Position numbers and translations under genes: made by a program. The notes below the pieces were generated by a model. It saw only the letters and a list, made by a program, of their open reading frames with translations, ran no database searches and was not told where the DNA came from. A DNA stretch of 64,000 nucleotides, from contig JACGCM010002535.1 in the NCBI GenBank assembly GCA_014058105.1, positions 372,001 to 436,000 on the forward strand, given 5' to 3'. Positions 1 through 11,449 of the stretch are shown here, one piece after another. The stretch's first letter is position 1; the number at the start of each line of letters is the position of its first letter. The stretch is from Kingdonia uniflora (Eukaryota > Streptophyta > Magnoliopsida > Ranunculales > Circaeasteraceae).

Positions 1-600
1 CATATGGCCGTATTGTTTTAATCCATATAAGGCACGTTTAAACTTAATTAAGTACATGTCACGTGGTTTTGCTGTGGGTAATTAAAGTCTATGATCTAGG
101 ACTTTTATGTAGATATCTGTATCTAGCATTCCATATAAATATGCAGTAACCATGTCCATAAGATGCATGTCAAGTACTTCTGAGACTATCATACTAATGA
201 GATATCGAAATGTAATTGCATCCATTACAGGAGAATATGTTTATTCATAATCAATCTCAGGTCTCTACTAGAAACCTTGTGCCACGATTCGTGCTTTATA
301 GTGAACGATCTCATTTTTCTCAATGTGTTTTCACGCAAATACCCATTTGTAACCAACACGGTTTACATCTTTGGGTATTAGGACCACATGTCCAAATACC
401 TTGCGTTTTGCAAGTGAATCTAATTATGCTTGTATTGCAGATTTCCATTTTGGCCAATCATGTCACTTTCGACATTCATCAAGACTGTGTAGTTCAATAT
501 TATCATCAGTCATAATTTCCGTAGCTAATGTAAACGCAAATATATTATCGACAATTATTTCTTTGTGATTCCACAATTTTTTTAACCATGCATAATATGT
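1..600 (-). pseudogene. Copia-1 reverse transcriptase fragment
   Basis: Minus-strand translation gives typical copia RT stretches: a Y-K-W-V-F-A motif, IDYE followed by TYSPVMD, LDMHLMD..TAYLYG, DTDIYIKV, then LIKFKRALYGLKQYG at the window edge. These are the N-terminal half of RT (palm and fingers). At least three in-frame stops are visible, including one after IDYE and one after KVLDHRL. The YVDD catalytic box would lie outside the window. It would copy the element RNA into cDNA in cytoplasmic virus-like particles if intact; here it cannot. Confidence 0.85.
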
Positions 601-700
601 AGAGATCTCTTCATTTACACCTATACCTCATTGGAAGTATGATCATCTCTGATGACTTCATCTTCATCAATGTTTATTTGGTCAAGAATTGTGGATCCTT

Positions 701-2135
701 TTATAGCTTCTTCAGGAGAGATTTAATAGGGATCTTTCCCTTTGTAGCCTTTTCTAAAGTGCTACTATCCGTAGGATTAATTTGCCCTTTATGTTTCTTT
801 TTTCGAGGAACTAAATCTTTAGAACTAATTGGTCGTCCACGCTTCAAACGTACTTTAGATGAGTCATTTACTATCATATTTGAAAGTTGTCCTTCTAGAA
901 TATCAATCTTTGCTGGTACATTTACAACTGGTATATACGATCTGGTCATTCGTGCTATATCTGTAAATGCGTTAGCCATTTGATAAGTAACTTTCTGAAG
1001 ATGAGTGATCTTTTACACTTCAGTTTCACATTGATTGGTTTGTGGATCGAAATGAGACATCTTTATTGCATTCCAACATAAGTCACGCCCTTCAACATAC
1101 TTAATTCCTCCCCCTAATGTTGGGATGATTATCTTATCAAAATGACACCCCGTAAAATGTGCAGTAAAAATATCACCTGTTACGGGTTCCATATACCGTA
1201 TAATAGAGGGTAAGTCAAAACTAATATAAATTCCTAATCTACGTTGAGATTCCATTTTGGTACATTGTGGCGGCGCAATTGGAACATATACCGCATACCC
1301 AAAAATACATAAATGTGAGATATTTGGATGGTGGCCAAGAACAAGTTGTAAGGGTGAATACTTGTGATAGGTGGTGGGGCGAAGCCGGACCAATGCCATA
1401 GCATGTAAAATGGCATGTCCCCACGGGGATACCGGTAATTTTGTCCTCAAAAGCATGGGTCGCTCCATCAGTTGAAGGCGTTTAATAAATGACTCAACTA
1501 ACCCATTTTGGGTATGGGCATGAGAAACAGGATGCTCAATGTCAATTCCAATTGACATACAGTAATCATCAAACGTTTTTGATATAAATTTACCGGTACC
1601 ATCCAACCTAATAATTTAATTGGATATTCTAGAAAATGTGCTTGCAATCTAATGATTTGGGCAAGGAGACGCACAACATTTCTTGTAGATAAGAGACATA
1701 CATGTGACCACCTTATAGATGCATCAATTATGACCTAAAGTATTTAAATGGTCCACACTGAGGGTGAATAGGTCCGCAAATATCCCCTTGAATTCGATGT
1801 AAGAATTTTGGAGATTCTACATCGATTTTAGATGAGGATGGTCTGAAAATTAACTTGCCTTGGGAACAAGCTGTACAAGCACAATCATTAGAAAGGAGAA
1901 TCTTCTGGTTCTCTAAATGATGTCCATGCAAATTTTCAATAATTCGACGCATCAAGGTAGATTCAGGATGACCTAGACAATCATGCCAAAGTATGAAAAG
2001 TTGTGGATCATTAAACTTTTGGCTTATTACAGCATATGGCTCAATCATTCTTATTGTGGTATAATATAATCTAGAAGAAAGAGCTTGAAGTTGTTCTAAA
2101 ATATACTTCTGGTTGAGACAAATAAAGTAATACAA
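701..2135 (-). pseudogene. Copia-1 GAG-pre-integrase and integrase remnant
   Basis: The 2135-1728 part holds the zinc-binding HHCC region: LWHDCLGHP followed by CACTACSQGKL. Next, 1606-1013 starts DGTGKF and contains HTQNGLVE, with the catalytic Glu of the D-D-E triad, then WGHAILHA and VPIAPPQ. The last part, 979-701, is the basic linker before RT, ending in a Lys/Arg run (PRKKKHKG). The segments lie in different frames, so stops and frameshifts have broken the polyprotein. The role in an intact element is insertion of cDNA into the nuclear genome. The same three blocks occur in Copia-2. Confidence 0.85.
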
Positions 2136-2195
2136 ATATACTATATATTATCCTCTGATATGGTCTCAAAATGATATCCATTACGACGTATATCT

Positions 2196-2432
2196 TTAAG
2201 ACTTAATAGATTTCTCCTCGATCTTGTTAAGTATAAAGTGTCGCCAACATGAATTTAATTTTGTACCACCTGGCAATATGTTATCAGCTCTACCAGAGAC
2301 TTCAATAAGATCAGATATGCCAGAAATAGTATTGACCTTGGCTACAAATAATGTCAAGGTGGAGAAATACTTTTTATCTCGAAGGATCGTATGCGTTGTA
2401 CTATCACCTAGGTACACATATTCAACATGCAT
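2196..2432 (-). pseudogene. Copia-1 aspartic protease fragment
   Basis: The segment YLGDSTTHTILRDKKYF, followed by NTISG and VSGRADNILPGGT, matches the copia retropepsin in which D-S/C-x-T-T-H is the active-site region. It lies between gag and integrase, as expected. Only about 80 residues are in one frame. An intact copy would cleave the gag-pol polyprotein. The same block in Copia-2 has Asn in place of the catalytic Asp. Confidence 0.7.
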
Positions 2433-2434
2433 CC

Positions 2435-2960
2435 TAAGTTGGAATGAGTCATTTAAGCTTATATATCACCTAGGCACATATATAGTATATGGGAAAAGAT
2501 TCGCCTACACTCAATTTAGCTAAACTCCTGCTACACTCGAAAGTAACCATACACCTGTCTCTCACATGAGAGAAAAAATCATATGACGTTGCAAAAATGA
2601 ATGACGTGGAAGAAATTCAAATTGTGACCTCTCTCCTCTATTGTACTCTACCCTCTCAAATCAGTTTCTCTCCCTCTCTCAACAAAAGGTGAGTGAGTGA
2701 TCACCGGCTAAAGCTCCGTTAGTGGTGAAACCATAAAACTCTAATTGATGTGGTCATGGCCGTCATAAAAAAGATTATATGTTTTAATCTCTAGATCAAC
2801 AAAGAAGTCTAACAATACTTACCAAAAGAAAAGTTTACAAAAAGAATAAACATAAAGATACATGAAACATAAAACTCTAATTGATGTGGTCATGGACGTT
2901 ATAAAAAAGATTATTAGTTTTGATCTGGATTAACAAATAAGTCTAATATATCAAGGTCAG
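2435..2960. repeat. non-coding spacer with a direct duplication
   Basis: No gene is visible between the protease and gag pieces of Copia-1. Two imperfect direct copies of an ~80-base segment, each beginning CATAAAACTCTAATTGATG, lie at about 2732-2815 and 2868-2950. This looks like a local duplication within the element. Confidence 0.6.
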
Positions 2961-3800
2961 TAGCACCAACTTGATTATCATGATCAATGAAAATCATATC
3001 AACATTTTTTCTTTTGTCATTGATAGAAGCCTGATAAAGATCAACTAGATGTTTAGCCGTATGACAAGTATTTGCCCAATGACCCATTTAGCCACAGGGG
3101 GATTCATAAACTTTACAAAGTTTATTTCCAGAACCCTTTTTCTGTATCATATTTTTGCGTCGTACTATAATCATCATGATTTTGTTGTCCTCGACTATGA
3201 CCACAGCCACGACTGAAAAATTAAACTTGTATGTGCTTTAAGCACTGACGTGGAACCGATCAGACGAGATTCATAATTTTTTAATAAAAACTCACTATTT
3301 TGTTCGAAAACTAAGAGACATGATATCAATGCCTAATACTTGGCAAAGTGACGTTCTCAATATTGTTGCTGTAAAAGCGCATTCGAGGCGTAAAATGTAG
3401 AAAATGTTTTCTCTAACATATCTATTTCAGTAATTGTATTTCCGTGCAGTAAGAGTTACGAGATTATCTTGAGCATAGCGGAGTTGTACTCCATAATATA
3501 TTAAAAATCATGCAGTCGCAGGTTAAGCCAGTCATGACGAGCTTTAGGAAGAATGACCATGTTCAAATGGTCATACATCTCTTTTAAATTAGTCTGGTCT
3601 TTCAACGTGAGGTACTCTGATTTCAAACTCTCGTGAAGATGATGGCGTAGGAATATGAGCGCTTTTGCACGATCCTGTAAGGATTCTTGATTTCCTGCCT
3701 TTATTGTATTACTGAGATTTTTTGCTTCAAGATGAATTTCTGCATCCAGAATCCATGAAAGACAATTCTTTCTAGATGACCATTTCATATACTATAATAA
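2960..3800 (-). pseudogene. Copia-1 gag remnant
   Basis: The 3788-3501 part is the N-terminal gag domain: CLSWILDAEIHLEA, then FLRHHLHESLKSEYL and ARHDWLNLRLHDF, as in Ale/Retrofit-type gag. A Gly/Arg-rich stretch follows near 3200. Near 3110-3050 is a damaged CCHC zinc knuckle (MGHWANTCHTAKHLVDLYQA) and near 2960 the LDILDLF tail. Gag would build the virus-like particle and bind element RNA. Stops interrupt the knuckle (its second Cys position is followed by a stop), so it is a pseudogene. Confidence 0.8.
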
Positions 3801-3914
3801 AAAACAGTTTCTAGTTATAATATATTCAAGAAAATATATATCTAAAAATAAAGAAGGGAGAAGATGAACAGATTTCGATATCGAGCGCTTCACTTGAGTT
3901 GCTTCTGTAAACCT

Positions 3915-4065
3915 TGTTGAGAATTTTGGGTAAAGTTTCGACAGTGTCGTGCTTGTTGAGATTTATTTTGCTCATAATTTTGCCAGCGTCGTGCTTGTTG
4001 AGATTTATTTTGCTCAGAGTTTTGACAACGTCGTGCTTGTTGAAATTTATTTTGCTCAGAGTTTC
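3915..4065 (-). repeat. 42-bp tandem repeat in Copia-1 leader
   Basis: Three to four imperfect copies of a 42-base unit (plus-strand core CGTCGTGCTTGTTGAGATTT) lie just inside the 5' LTR, upstream of gag. Because 42 is divisible by three, the minus strand stays open and encodes a 14-residue repeat rich in Gln and Arg (NSEQNKSQQARR). Whether it is translated is unknown, since leaders of this family are normally non-coding. Confidence 0.75.
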
Positions 4066-4086
4066 GGTAGTGTGATGTTGATAATG

Positions 4087-4422
4087 TGTTAAATAAAAGG
4101 AAGCAAGTAGGTAGAAGAAGCAAGTAAAGAACAGGCTTTGATAGTATAAGAGAGGAAAGTTTATTTCATTTTCTCTGATTCTATATTACAATGGGATGAT
4201 GCCTATATATAGATGTTAGGAAGCATGACATGTCATTGCATTGGTCATCCATTAAAGCATGTGTGGCATGTGGCGCTACATCATACTTGAAACTCCACAT
4301 CATGCTCCACATCATACTTATATAGATAAGTTCATATCAAGCATGTCAAGCATGTATCTACATCATGCTTTACAACAGTCTTTTATTTTAAATCTTGGTA
4401 TATTGTTGTCAAGCCCCCAACA
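4087..4422 (-). repeat. Copia-1 5' LTR
   Basis: On the minus strand it begins TGTTGGGGGCTTGACAAC and ends TTTAACA, i.e. TG...CA. It carries a TATATATA-type stretch near 4205. The next bases, CATTATCAACATCAC, match the start of the Copia-2 leader (CGTTATCAACAAG), which fixes the inner boundary. The partner LTR is outside the window, so the outer boundary rests on the TG only. Confidence 0.6.
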
Positions 4423-5106
4423 AAATGATTTCGGGTAACCTCATCTGATTAGCAAAGTTGAAATAAGCAAATCATAGAAGAGAAACATGGAAAGAAAAGC
4501 ATGTACATTATTCAAAGATATATGAAGCTAAGAACACAAATGTGTTATACAAACAATAATAGCAAAAAGGACAATGTTAGTTCATAAATGGTGTCATTGT
4601 CTCAATAGTTTACATTCCAAATTTTCACCAAAATATCCATCCTATTATTTTCCCAAGTAAGACTAAGGTGTCGTTTGTTTTTTTGCTTTTGAGTCTGAGT
4701 GAGTCTAAGTTTGAGTGAGTGTCTGAGTCTGAGTTTGAGTCTGAGTCCACTTAGAAGCGTCCACTAGCTGAGTGGATACCGAGTGAATGCCTTGGAGTGT
4801 TTGTTTTTTGGTCTGAGTCTAAGTGTTTGTTAAAATAAACAAAGACCAAAATACCCCTATCAGTTTATAAGGAACCACCCTCACCTATTCATCACCAATA
4901 CCACCACCACCATCACCCCTTCGTTAGCAATGTCAACACCACATATACGTAACAAACACAAATACATAGGAAAAAACTTGTATATATAGCAAACACAAAT
5001 ACATAAATACCTAAAATCAAATAATTTTAACATTGGTTTGAAGTTAATACAAATAAGGCAAATATCATAATCTTAAGAGTTATTACAAATACCCAAACAA
5101 ATAAGT

Positions 5107-6260
5107 TCCAATCAACTTAAAAGGGCTTCAAGGAAACTAGCAAGCTGCTCTGGCTCAAGCGCCATAAACATCAACCTGTAGCTGTGCTCATCTTTTCTTC
5201 CCAAGAACTTTAAACTCTTGAAAAATAATGCATTATCTATTTCATATGAATTGACCATATCTTTCAATCCTTCACAACTTCAGTACTGGGGTCGTCATTG
5301 CTAGCAGAAGCAAAACTTTCTCCTTGGGCAGTGAATGCAGATATCAGAGATTGAACCAACTCCGTTGGTTCTAATGGTTGAACTGCTGTAGCTAATCTTC
5401 TCCGATTTGATTGAGTTAGTACACCAACTTGAGGTACAGGGATACGCAAACAAGAAGTACTACCAGGAGTAGGTTCCCTTACTGGACTGATAGGGGCATC
5501 ATAAGAAGGAATGGCTTCACCATCCCAAGGATAATCAACTCCAGCGAGGGGAACCTGTGTATTGTCAACGTTCATATCATCAGGTAAAGGAATGTACTAT
5601 GACTGCTGGGCAGAGGAGGGTACACTTTCCATACCTGAAGACCATACAAAATCCTTAGTGGCAGATAGACCCTCAAACAATTTCTCCAGCAAATCTCGAT
5701 GCTGAAGAGGAGGGTCTTATACTTCCTCGCCTCAAAATTCACCTGTAAGCAAGAGAGTAAATAGATGTTTAAACATGTATAAATTGTTATATAATCAAAT
5801 TGTATTGCCATTATTCACATTTACTTACCACAATGATATTTTCCCAAACTTTTCAAGCCAATCAAAGGTGCCTGATACAGAATCATATCCATGGCAAGTC
5901 CAGTTTATCAACCCTCTCCAGACTTGTCATTGCTTCTTCAAGTAATCCTATTAGTTTTTTAGTTCCTTATGTTTTAAAACATGAAAATTTTGTATGCTGT
6001 TCAGCTCATCTTCCATCGTCTTCCAAGCTAGAGTATCTAGAGATGTTTCAGACAGTTTATGCAAGTCTATTTGTACTTGACATTTTATGATAAAGTTAAG
6101 TCTGAACTGTGGATATTGCTGGAAAAAGCCTTTTTTTTCTTTCTTTTTTTCTGGTCTCGACATAACTGTACATTTCAAACAAATAGACAAATCAGTACTT
6201 CTATATACAAACAATTCTGCAGATGGATTCAAAGCATAGCAGATATAGGTAATAAGCATC
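5107..6260 (-). pseudogene. PIF ORF1: Myb/SANT-like DNA-binding protein, degraded
   Basis: Near 5990-5830 the minus strand reads LKHKELKN, then DYLKKQ, a Trp-rich helix (VWRGLINWT) and HGYD, matching the SANT/trihelix-like domain of PIF ORF1 proteins. Near 5720-5580 comes a stretch like LLEKLFEGLSATKDFVWSSG. 5575-5264 is a Pro/Ser-rich linker (PISPVREPTPGS), and 5280-5107, after a one-base frame change, has a helical tail (FFKSLKFLGRKDEHSYRLMF). ORF1 proteins bind the element ends and bring in the transposase. Several stops interrupt it. Confidence 0.7.
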
Positions 6261-6870
6261 TATCCATTAACAGCTTCAATATGCATCTATACATAACATG
6301 TATAGGTGATAAGAATCTATCCATTAACATTCAATAAACATCTATCCATAATAGGTATATGTAATAAGCACTAGATCTGCATGGTATGAATTAAGGACCA
6401 AACTTTGGGAGCATCTATTTTTCAGAGAACATTAACAGTTAGGCATTAGCAGTTACATCTATTTTTCAAAGAGCATCTATTTTTCAGATGCTCCTACTCA
6501 AACAAGGTCTGGTCAAAAATAGTGGAAACACACAACATGTATAGGTATTAACAGTTACATTTATCCATAATAGTTATCCATTAACAACAGTAATAACAGG
6601 TATCCAAATAACATCTATCCATTAACAACAGTAATAACAGTTAGGCATCTATCCATTAACAACTATCCATTAACAGGTAATAAGCATTAACATGTAACAA
6701 CTTCAATAAGTATATATCCATAACAGGTATAGGTAATAAACATCTATCTATTAACAGCTTTAATAAGCATCTATCCAAAATAGGTATAGGTAATAAGCAT
6801 ATATCCATTAGCAGCTTCAATAAGCATTTATCCATAACAGGTATGTATAGGTATAGGTAATAAGCATCTA
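6230..6870. repeat. degenerate ~30-bp tandem array inside PIF element
   Basis: Many imperfect repeats of CATCTATCCATTAACAG and AATAAGCATCTATCC alternate with ATAGGTAATAAG. No ORF uses them. They lie between ORF1 and the GRF ORF and may be a decayed intron or spacer. Confidence 0.75.
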
Positions 6871-7198
6871 TACCAGGTAATGTAAGATCTTAATGGATGC
6901 AAATTCTGTAAGGAAGCTTTCCCTTAATGCTACAACTCAATATGGAATCAACACAAGCTAATATGGATGCAAAAAAACTAAACCAGGTAATGCAAGTGGA
7001 ATTGTTTATTTTAGATTACCATAAAGCAAGATGCCTAGGCTATGGCTTCAAAGTCTGGATGGTACACTAAGAGTTGCTCTAGGTGGCTCAGATGAACCTA
7101 TGGATGCAATAACAGTTGAACCTATGAACTTATGGATGCAATACCATAAGTTAGATGCAACAACAGTTAAACTTGGGAATTATGATTGGGAGGGTCTA

Positions 7199-7290
7199 AA
7201 AGCCTTGTATGAGTATCAATATGAAAATATGTTTTGTATGAGTATCAATATGAAAAGATGCCTTGTATGAGTATCAATATAAAAAGCTTT
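7199..7290. repeat. three copies of a ~33-bp direct repeat
   Basis: CTTGTATGAGTATCAATATG occurs three times at about 33-base spacing within the PIF element, with only small changes. The rest of 6870-7570 holds no recognisable gene. Confidence 0.7.
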
Positions 7291-7582
7291 AATGGACGGT
7301 AATAACTAGCTGAGTAGCCAAAGGATGGAAAATGGATGGAAATGATACTAGCAGACTAGGTTCATAGACAGGTAAACAAACAAACTGAATCAAACAACCA
7401 TTAATATTACAAGCATTTATCCATTTTTGTATAGATGATCCAATAACTAAGAAAGACATCTAAAGTGGAAAACTCACAATATTTCAGTAATAAAATAGTC
7501 TTACATGTCAAATTTATTACATAGTCCAAAAGATGTTTTAATATGTTTTACAAAAAAAAACTCATACAACTTTTAAAACACA

Positions 7583-8119
7583 CTACTTTTTTAGCTTTAT
7601 CTTTGCTAGGTCTTCTGTGATGGATTGAAGCATTTCCAATTTAGCTTGGGCCACAACCAACTCTATTTTGTACTTGATCTCTAAATCTTCAATAGTTGTG
7701 GAGGTAGCAAAGATAGGAGTGGCAGTGGTAGAAGAAGTAGAAGTAGATGATTCACCATTTACTTCCTCAAACCACTTGAGGAAACCACAACCTCTCTCCT
7801 GCTTAATGTTTGAGAGTGGGCAACAGTAAAATCATTTTTTACTAATAGTTGTAGAGCGCAACTTACATGGACCATTTCTACAAGGGCAATGCAAATACTA
7901 ATCCACCCAACACCAGAACCCACAATCCCTAGATGTCTTCTGAAATATGCAAATATAAAATAAAGAACTAGTAATAGATAATAAAATAGAAAATTCAATA
8001 TGAAAATATAATACATAATATACCGCGTACAGGCACTTGCAATATGCCCTATTCGGATTGTCAGAGCTTTGAGAAATTAATGTAACCCCATTTCCACAAA
8101 TACAGTTGTAAATCACCAT
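7583..8119 (-). pseudogene. GRF-type zinc-finger protein carried by the PIF element
   Basis: Exon 1 (8119-8031) encodes YNCICGNGVTLISQSS, then DNPNRAYCKC. A GT-AG intron (8030-7940, 91 bases, acceptor TTTCAG) precedes KTSRDCGFWCWVD. This is the layout of the GRF zinc finger: Cys-x-Cys-Gly, Asn-Pro-x-Arg-x-Tyr-x-x-Cys, then Cys-Gly-Phe-x-x-Trp-x-Asp. The two exons do not join in frame (one base short), and a stop follows WVD. Downstream, a Ser/Thr-rich stretch and a Lys/Glu/Leu helix (LEIKYKIELVVAQAKLEML) end at about 7583. GRF fingers bind single-stranded nucleic acid in proteins such as topoisomerase III. The role in a transposon is unknown. Confidence 0.65.
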
Positions 8120-8253
8120 TAAACTGCATATTATTTTCTACTAATAACACCCATACCAAAAAAAGAAATGCTATTAATAAATAGATGTTGTCCTAGCATA
8201 AACAACATATTACAAAACCATTGTTAAAGAGTTATTGTTTACAATAAACTAAA

Positions 8254-9474
8254 TCACTCTACAATAGCGACATTAACATTGCTTAGTGCTAATTGTGCTG
8301 CAAGCATATCTCTTTGAGTTATAGCTACTGCATGCTCAACTTGCCCAAATAAGATAACATTAGGTGGCAAATCCACAATATGCACTCCTTCTTCATTTCC
8401 CTCAACCCCAACATCATTACTCTGAAACTGTTTAAAGAGTTCATCATTCAGAAAAACCCTTCTTAGATAATTGTAAATTGTTATGCATGCAACCACAATG
8501 TTTCTCTATGTGGAAAAATCATAAGAAGGCATTGATCTGAGAATAGAAAACTTTGCCTTCAGTACACCAAAGCTTCTCTCAATTACATTTCTTAGTTTAG
8601 CATGTGCATGGTTAAAAAACTCTTGTGGGTTCCTAGGCCTTTGTCCTTGCCTATAATCACTCAACCAGTACTTAACACCTTTATAAGGGGTCATGAAATC
8701 TCTTGTTTGTGTATAGGCAACATCACATAGATAATATTGCTCTGAAACAAGAAAAATTAACATGAGGAGACATACAAAGAGTGATAAGCATTAACAAAAA
8801 GAGAATGACCATTACCATGAGTTAGAGGCATGAGGAAGTTGTGGGGTAGCTTGTTTAGTGTCTCTGTCAAAACCTTGGAATCATGGGCAACTCCTTCCCA
8901 ACTAGCAACAACATAAGTGAAATGTATGCCAAAATCGCATATGACCATCACATTCTGGAAGCAAATCCATCCACCTCTTCCTCTGTAAGGTGTTTAATCA
9001 TTTACTGGAATACTTGCAGAAATTAGTATACCATATTGGTCTTGTTGGTGCATCAAAGTTAATAGGCACTATCATCTCTTTTAAAAATTTCATCATTGCA
9101 TCAAGACATTCATGGAAGACTTTACTGGTTGTAGCAGCAGAATGTTGAAATAAGGTGTTTATAACCCTATTTTGCATGTTGTGTGCAATGATGCGTAAGA
9201 ATATTGTAAGCTTCTCCTCGACATCTATATGCTTATTATCCCTCAACAACCCAATATCTCTAAAGTGGGCAACTAGAGATCTAAAAGAGCCTGGCTCCAT
9301 TCTCATCATATTATACATTACAGTTCTAGGACCTTCTAGGAGTTCTTGGACATATGCATTGCCAGTGCGAACAGAAGTACATAGTCTTTGGCGGACCCTC
9401 CTATTTTGTTTGACTATCTCGTTGTACAAAATAATAATAACAAGAATACCTAATAACCATTGAACCTGATTCAT
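8254..9474 (-). pseudogene. PIF/Harbinger transposase (DDE_Tnp_4 family), inactive
   Basis: The N-terminal part (9474-8998) has the PIF helical domain (FRSLVAHFRDIGLLRD, then FLRIIAHNMQNRVIN). Next come NVMVICDF, FTYVVASWEG and AHDSKVL (8960-8816). A 74-base GT-AG intron (8815-8742) separates this from YYLCDVAYTQT, which holds the second catalytic Asp, followed by VIERSFGVLKAKFSIL with the catalytic Glu. The C-terminus is 8496-8254, after one TAG. The first catalytic Asp, normally in a G-A-I-D-G-T motif, is not found in the broken stretch around 9000-9060. An intact enzyme would cut at TAA/TTA sites in the nucleus. Confidence 0.85.
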
Positions 9475-9479
9475 TGTCT

Positions 9480-10828
9480 CTAAGAATACATAAGGAAGAA
9501 AATAGTTTCAAATAATCAATAAAATAATATCAAATAATCAACAAAATAGTATCATAACAACATAAGCTATCCATAACTGACATCAAGGAGTTCATTATTA
9601 ACTCACATACAGACATCATTACAGACATGGATTACAGACATCATTGCATTCAAAATCACTGTTTGGAGATCAAATTACATTGGCAAGAGCTTGAGGGTAC
9701 ATCTCACATTCCCCCTCTAACAAACAATTTTGGTATTTATACAGGTGTTAATCCAATGGTCAGCAATTATCTAAAGTCTAAATAACCGGTGATGTTTCCG
9801 ATCACAAATCTTTTTGGTGTACGAAGCGGAGCATTAATCTACCATAAATTGTAATAATCTTCGTAAACATTTTAATTTATTCATTATATTTAATCTCAAA
9901 TTCTCATTTCCAAATTCACTCCTTCATCTCAGTGCAATATATATGCCTTGAACAACATAATACATCACAAGTTACAAAAATTACAATCACATAAGCTAAT
10001 ATACCATTACTAATAACCTATTCAACTAAAACAACACTAAATTCATTAGAAAAAAAGAAGAGGGGTCATCTGATTCAGAAGCCATTGAAAAAACACAAGT
10101 TACAAAAATTACATAAATTACTAATAACCCATCACAAGTTACAGAAATTACAATCACATAAGAAAAAATACTATGATTATGCTCTCTAAAATAATACTAT
10201 GATTATGCTCTCTATGTCCCCATTTTCTCTTTTTAAAGCTTTAAGATGATGGGGATGTTTTATGTTTGTAATGTGATCTTAGAACAAAAAATAAGAATGC
10301 AAATCAAGAAAAGAATGCAAATACATCAACATTGTATAACATCAACATCATTAATCGCTAAATATTCAAGCAAATCAAGAGAAGAAACAACGCACTTGTT
10401 CTTGATCGAGGAGAGTTATTCTTGATCGAAGAAAGTTGTTGGAGATCGAGGAGAGCTGTTGGAGATCGAGAAAGCTGTGGAGGAGATGATCTTTGTAAAT
10501 GGTTCTCGAAGTTGATAGAAGAGTGATCAAAATTGGGGTTTGGAAGAGTTGTGATTTTTTATTTTTTTTTGAAGTAATGATTTTTTGATTCGTAATTTTT
10601 CTGTTCTTCTGAGGGTAATTTGGGCAAAAAAATTCTACCCAGACTCAGACATCCCACTCAGCTGGCTTATTGGGGATGAGTCCGAGTCTGGGTTTTAAGA
10701 AGATATGGCTGAGTCTGAGTCTGAGTGAGAGGAAAAACAAACGCCTCTTTGTGATTACAGTCAGCCCAAATCACTGACTCCACTCAGACTACGACTGAGT
10801 GGAGTTAGCCCAAAAAACAAATGCCACC
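9480..10828. other. PIF right flank, no gene seen
   Basis: AT-rich sequence with repeated TACAAAAATTACAATCACATAAG segments near 9970-10160 and a duplicated CTATGATTATGCTCTCTA near 10170-10220. Short purine-rich repeats of GATCGAGGAGAG (10400-10490) and the subterminal GAGTCTGAG block precede the right end. I see no coding region. Confidence 0.6.
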
Positions 10829-11449
10829 CAAGGTTGCAATCTCAGTGCTGAGAAAAACTCTTCATGGACCAACCGAAGCTCTTCCACAAGTTCAATCAGT
10901 TAAGCCTTCAAAGTGTTCACCTCCAACAACTTAGTACATTATTCAAAGATATATGAAGCTAAGAATGCAAATGTGTTATAAAAACAACAATAGCAAAGAG
11001 GACAACGTTAGCTCATAAATGGTGTCATTGTCTTAATAGTTTCCATTCCAAATTTTTACCAAAATATCCATCATATTATCTTCACAAGTAAGATTAAGGT
11101 TGCAATCTCAGTGCTGAGAAAAACTCTTCATGGACCAACCGAAACTCTTCCACAAGTTCAATCAGTTTAGCCTTCAAAATGCTCACTTCAAACCACTTAG
11201 AGTTTCAAAAGTACCTATCGCATCTTAACTCACACTCTACAACAGAGGAAGGAAATACAAATATACTTCAGTTTCTTCACAACATAAAAGGCTGATAAAA
11301 CTCCACTACTTGAGATCAACTCTGCATACCTGATATCCAGATAGCTAACATTCAGCTAAATGAGTAGCAATGAAAAACTTAACTGGTATAGCGGTACCAT
11401 CACTCAATATCTAAAGTTTGACAGTTGATATAAATAATCATCTATTTGA

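Larger units (their letters stand above)
1..4422 (-). mobile_element. Copia-1: Ty1/copia retrotransposon, 5' part, cut by window edge
   Basis: Read on the minus strand the order is LTR (4422-4087), leader, gag (3800-2960), protease (2432-2196), integrase (2135-701) and the start of reverse transcriptase, which runs off the left edge at base 1. This PR-INT-RT order is that of Ty1/copia. The proteins match Copia-2 at 55.6-61.4 kb in many motifs (for example VPIAPPQ in integrase and the H-T-Q-N-G motif), so both are one family, resembling Ale/Retrofit elements. Reading frames are broken many times, so this copy is dead. Its 3' LTR lies outside the window. Confidence 0.9.
4667..10828 (-). mobile_element. 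PIF/Harbinger DNA transposon, 6.16 kb, inactive
   Basis: The ends are inverted: the left starts GGTGTCGTTTGTTTTTTTGC and the right, on the minus strand, GGTGGCATTTGTTTTTTGGG. The flanking triplets are TAA (4664-4666) and CAA (10829-10831), and copy 2 of the surrounding duplication shows the uninterrupted ATTAAGGTTGC. A TAA/TTA triplet duplication is the PIF/Harbinger signature. Inside, all on the minus strand, are a transposase (9474-8254), a GRF zinc-finger ORF (8119-7583) and a Myb/SANT-like ORF1 (6260-5107). Subterminal GAGTCTGAGT repeats mark both ends (4680-4830, 10640-10800). Confidence 0.85.
4503..11200. repeat. tandem duplication of ~270 bp, copy 1 split by the PIF element
   Basis: Copy 1 is 4503-4666 plus 10829-10934. 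Copy 2 is 10934-11200, uninterrupted. Both begin GTACATTATTCAAAG and end near CTTAG, and differ at scattered positions. On the minus strand the 3' half of each copy reads as a short coiled-coil-like peptide (LIELVEELRLVHEEFFSALR) before a stop, so it may be a duplicated terminal exon of an unknown gene downstream of the mTERF pseudogene. The unbroken copy serves as the empty site for the PIF insertion. Confidence 0.8.

Noticed and set aside
639..983. 114-codon plus-strand ORF at the left edge
   Set aside because: It lies opposite the basic integrase-RT linker of Copia-1, which is the supported coding strand.
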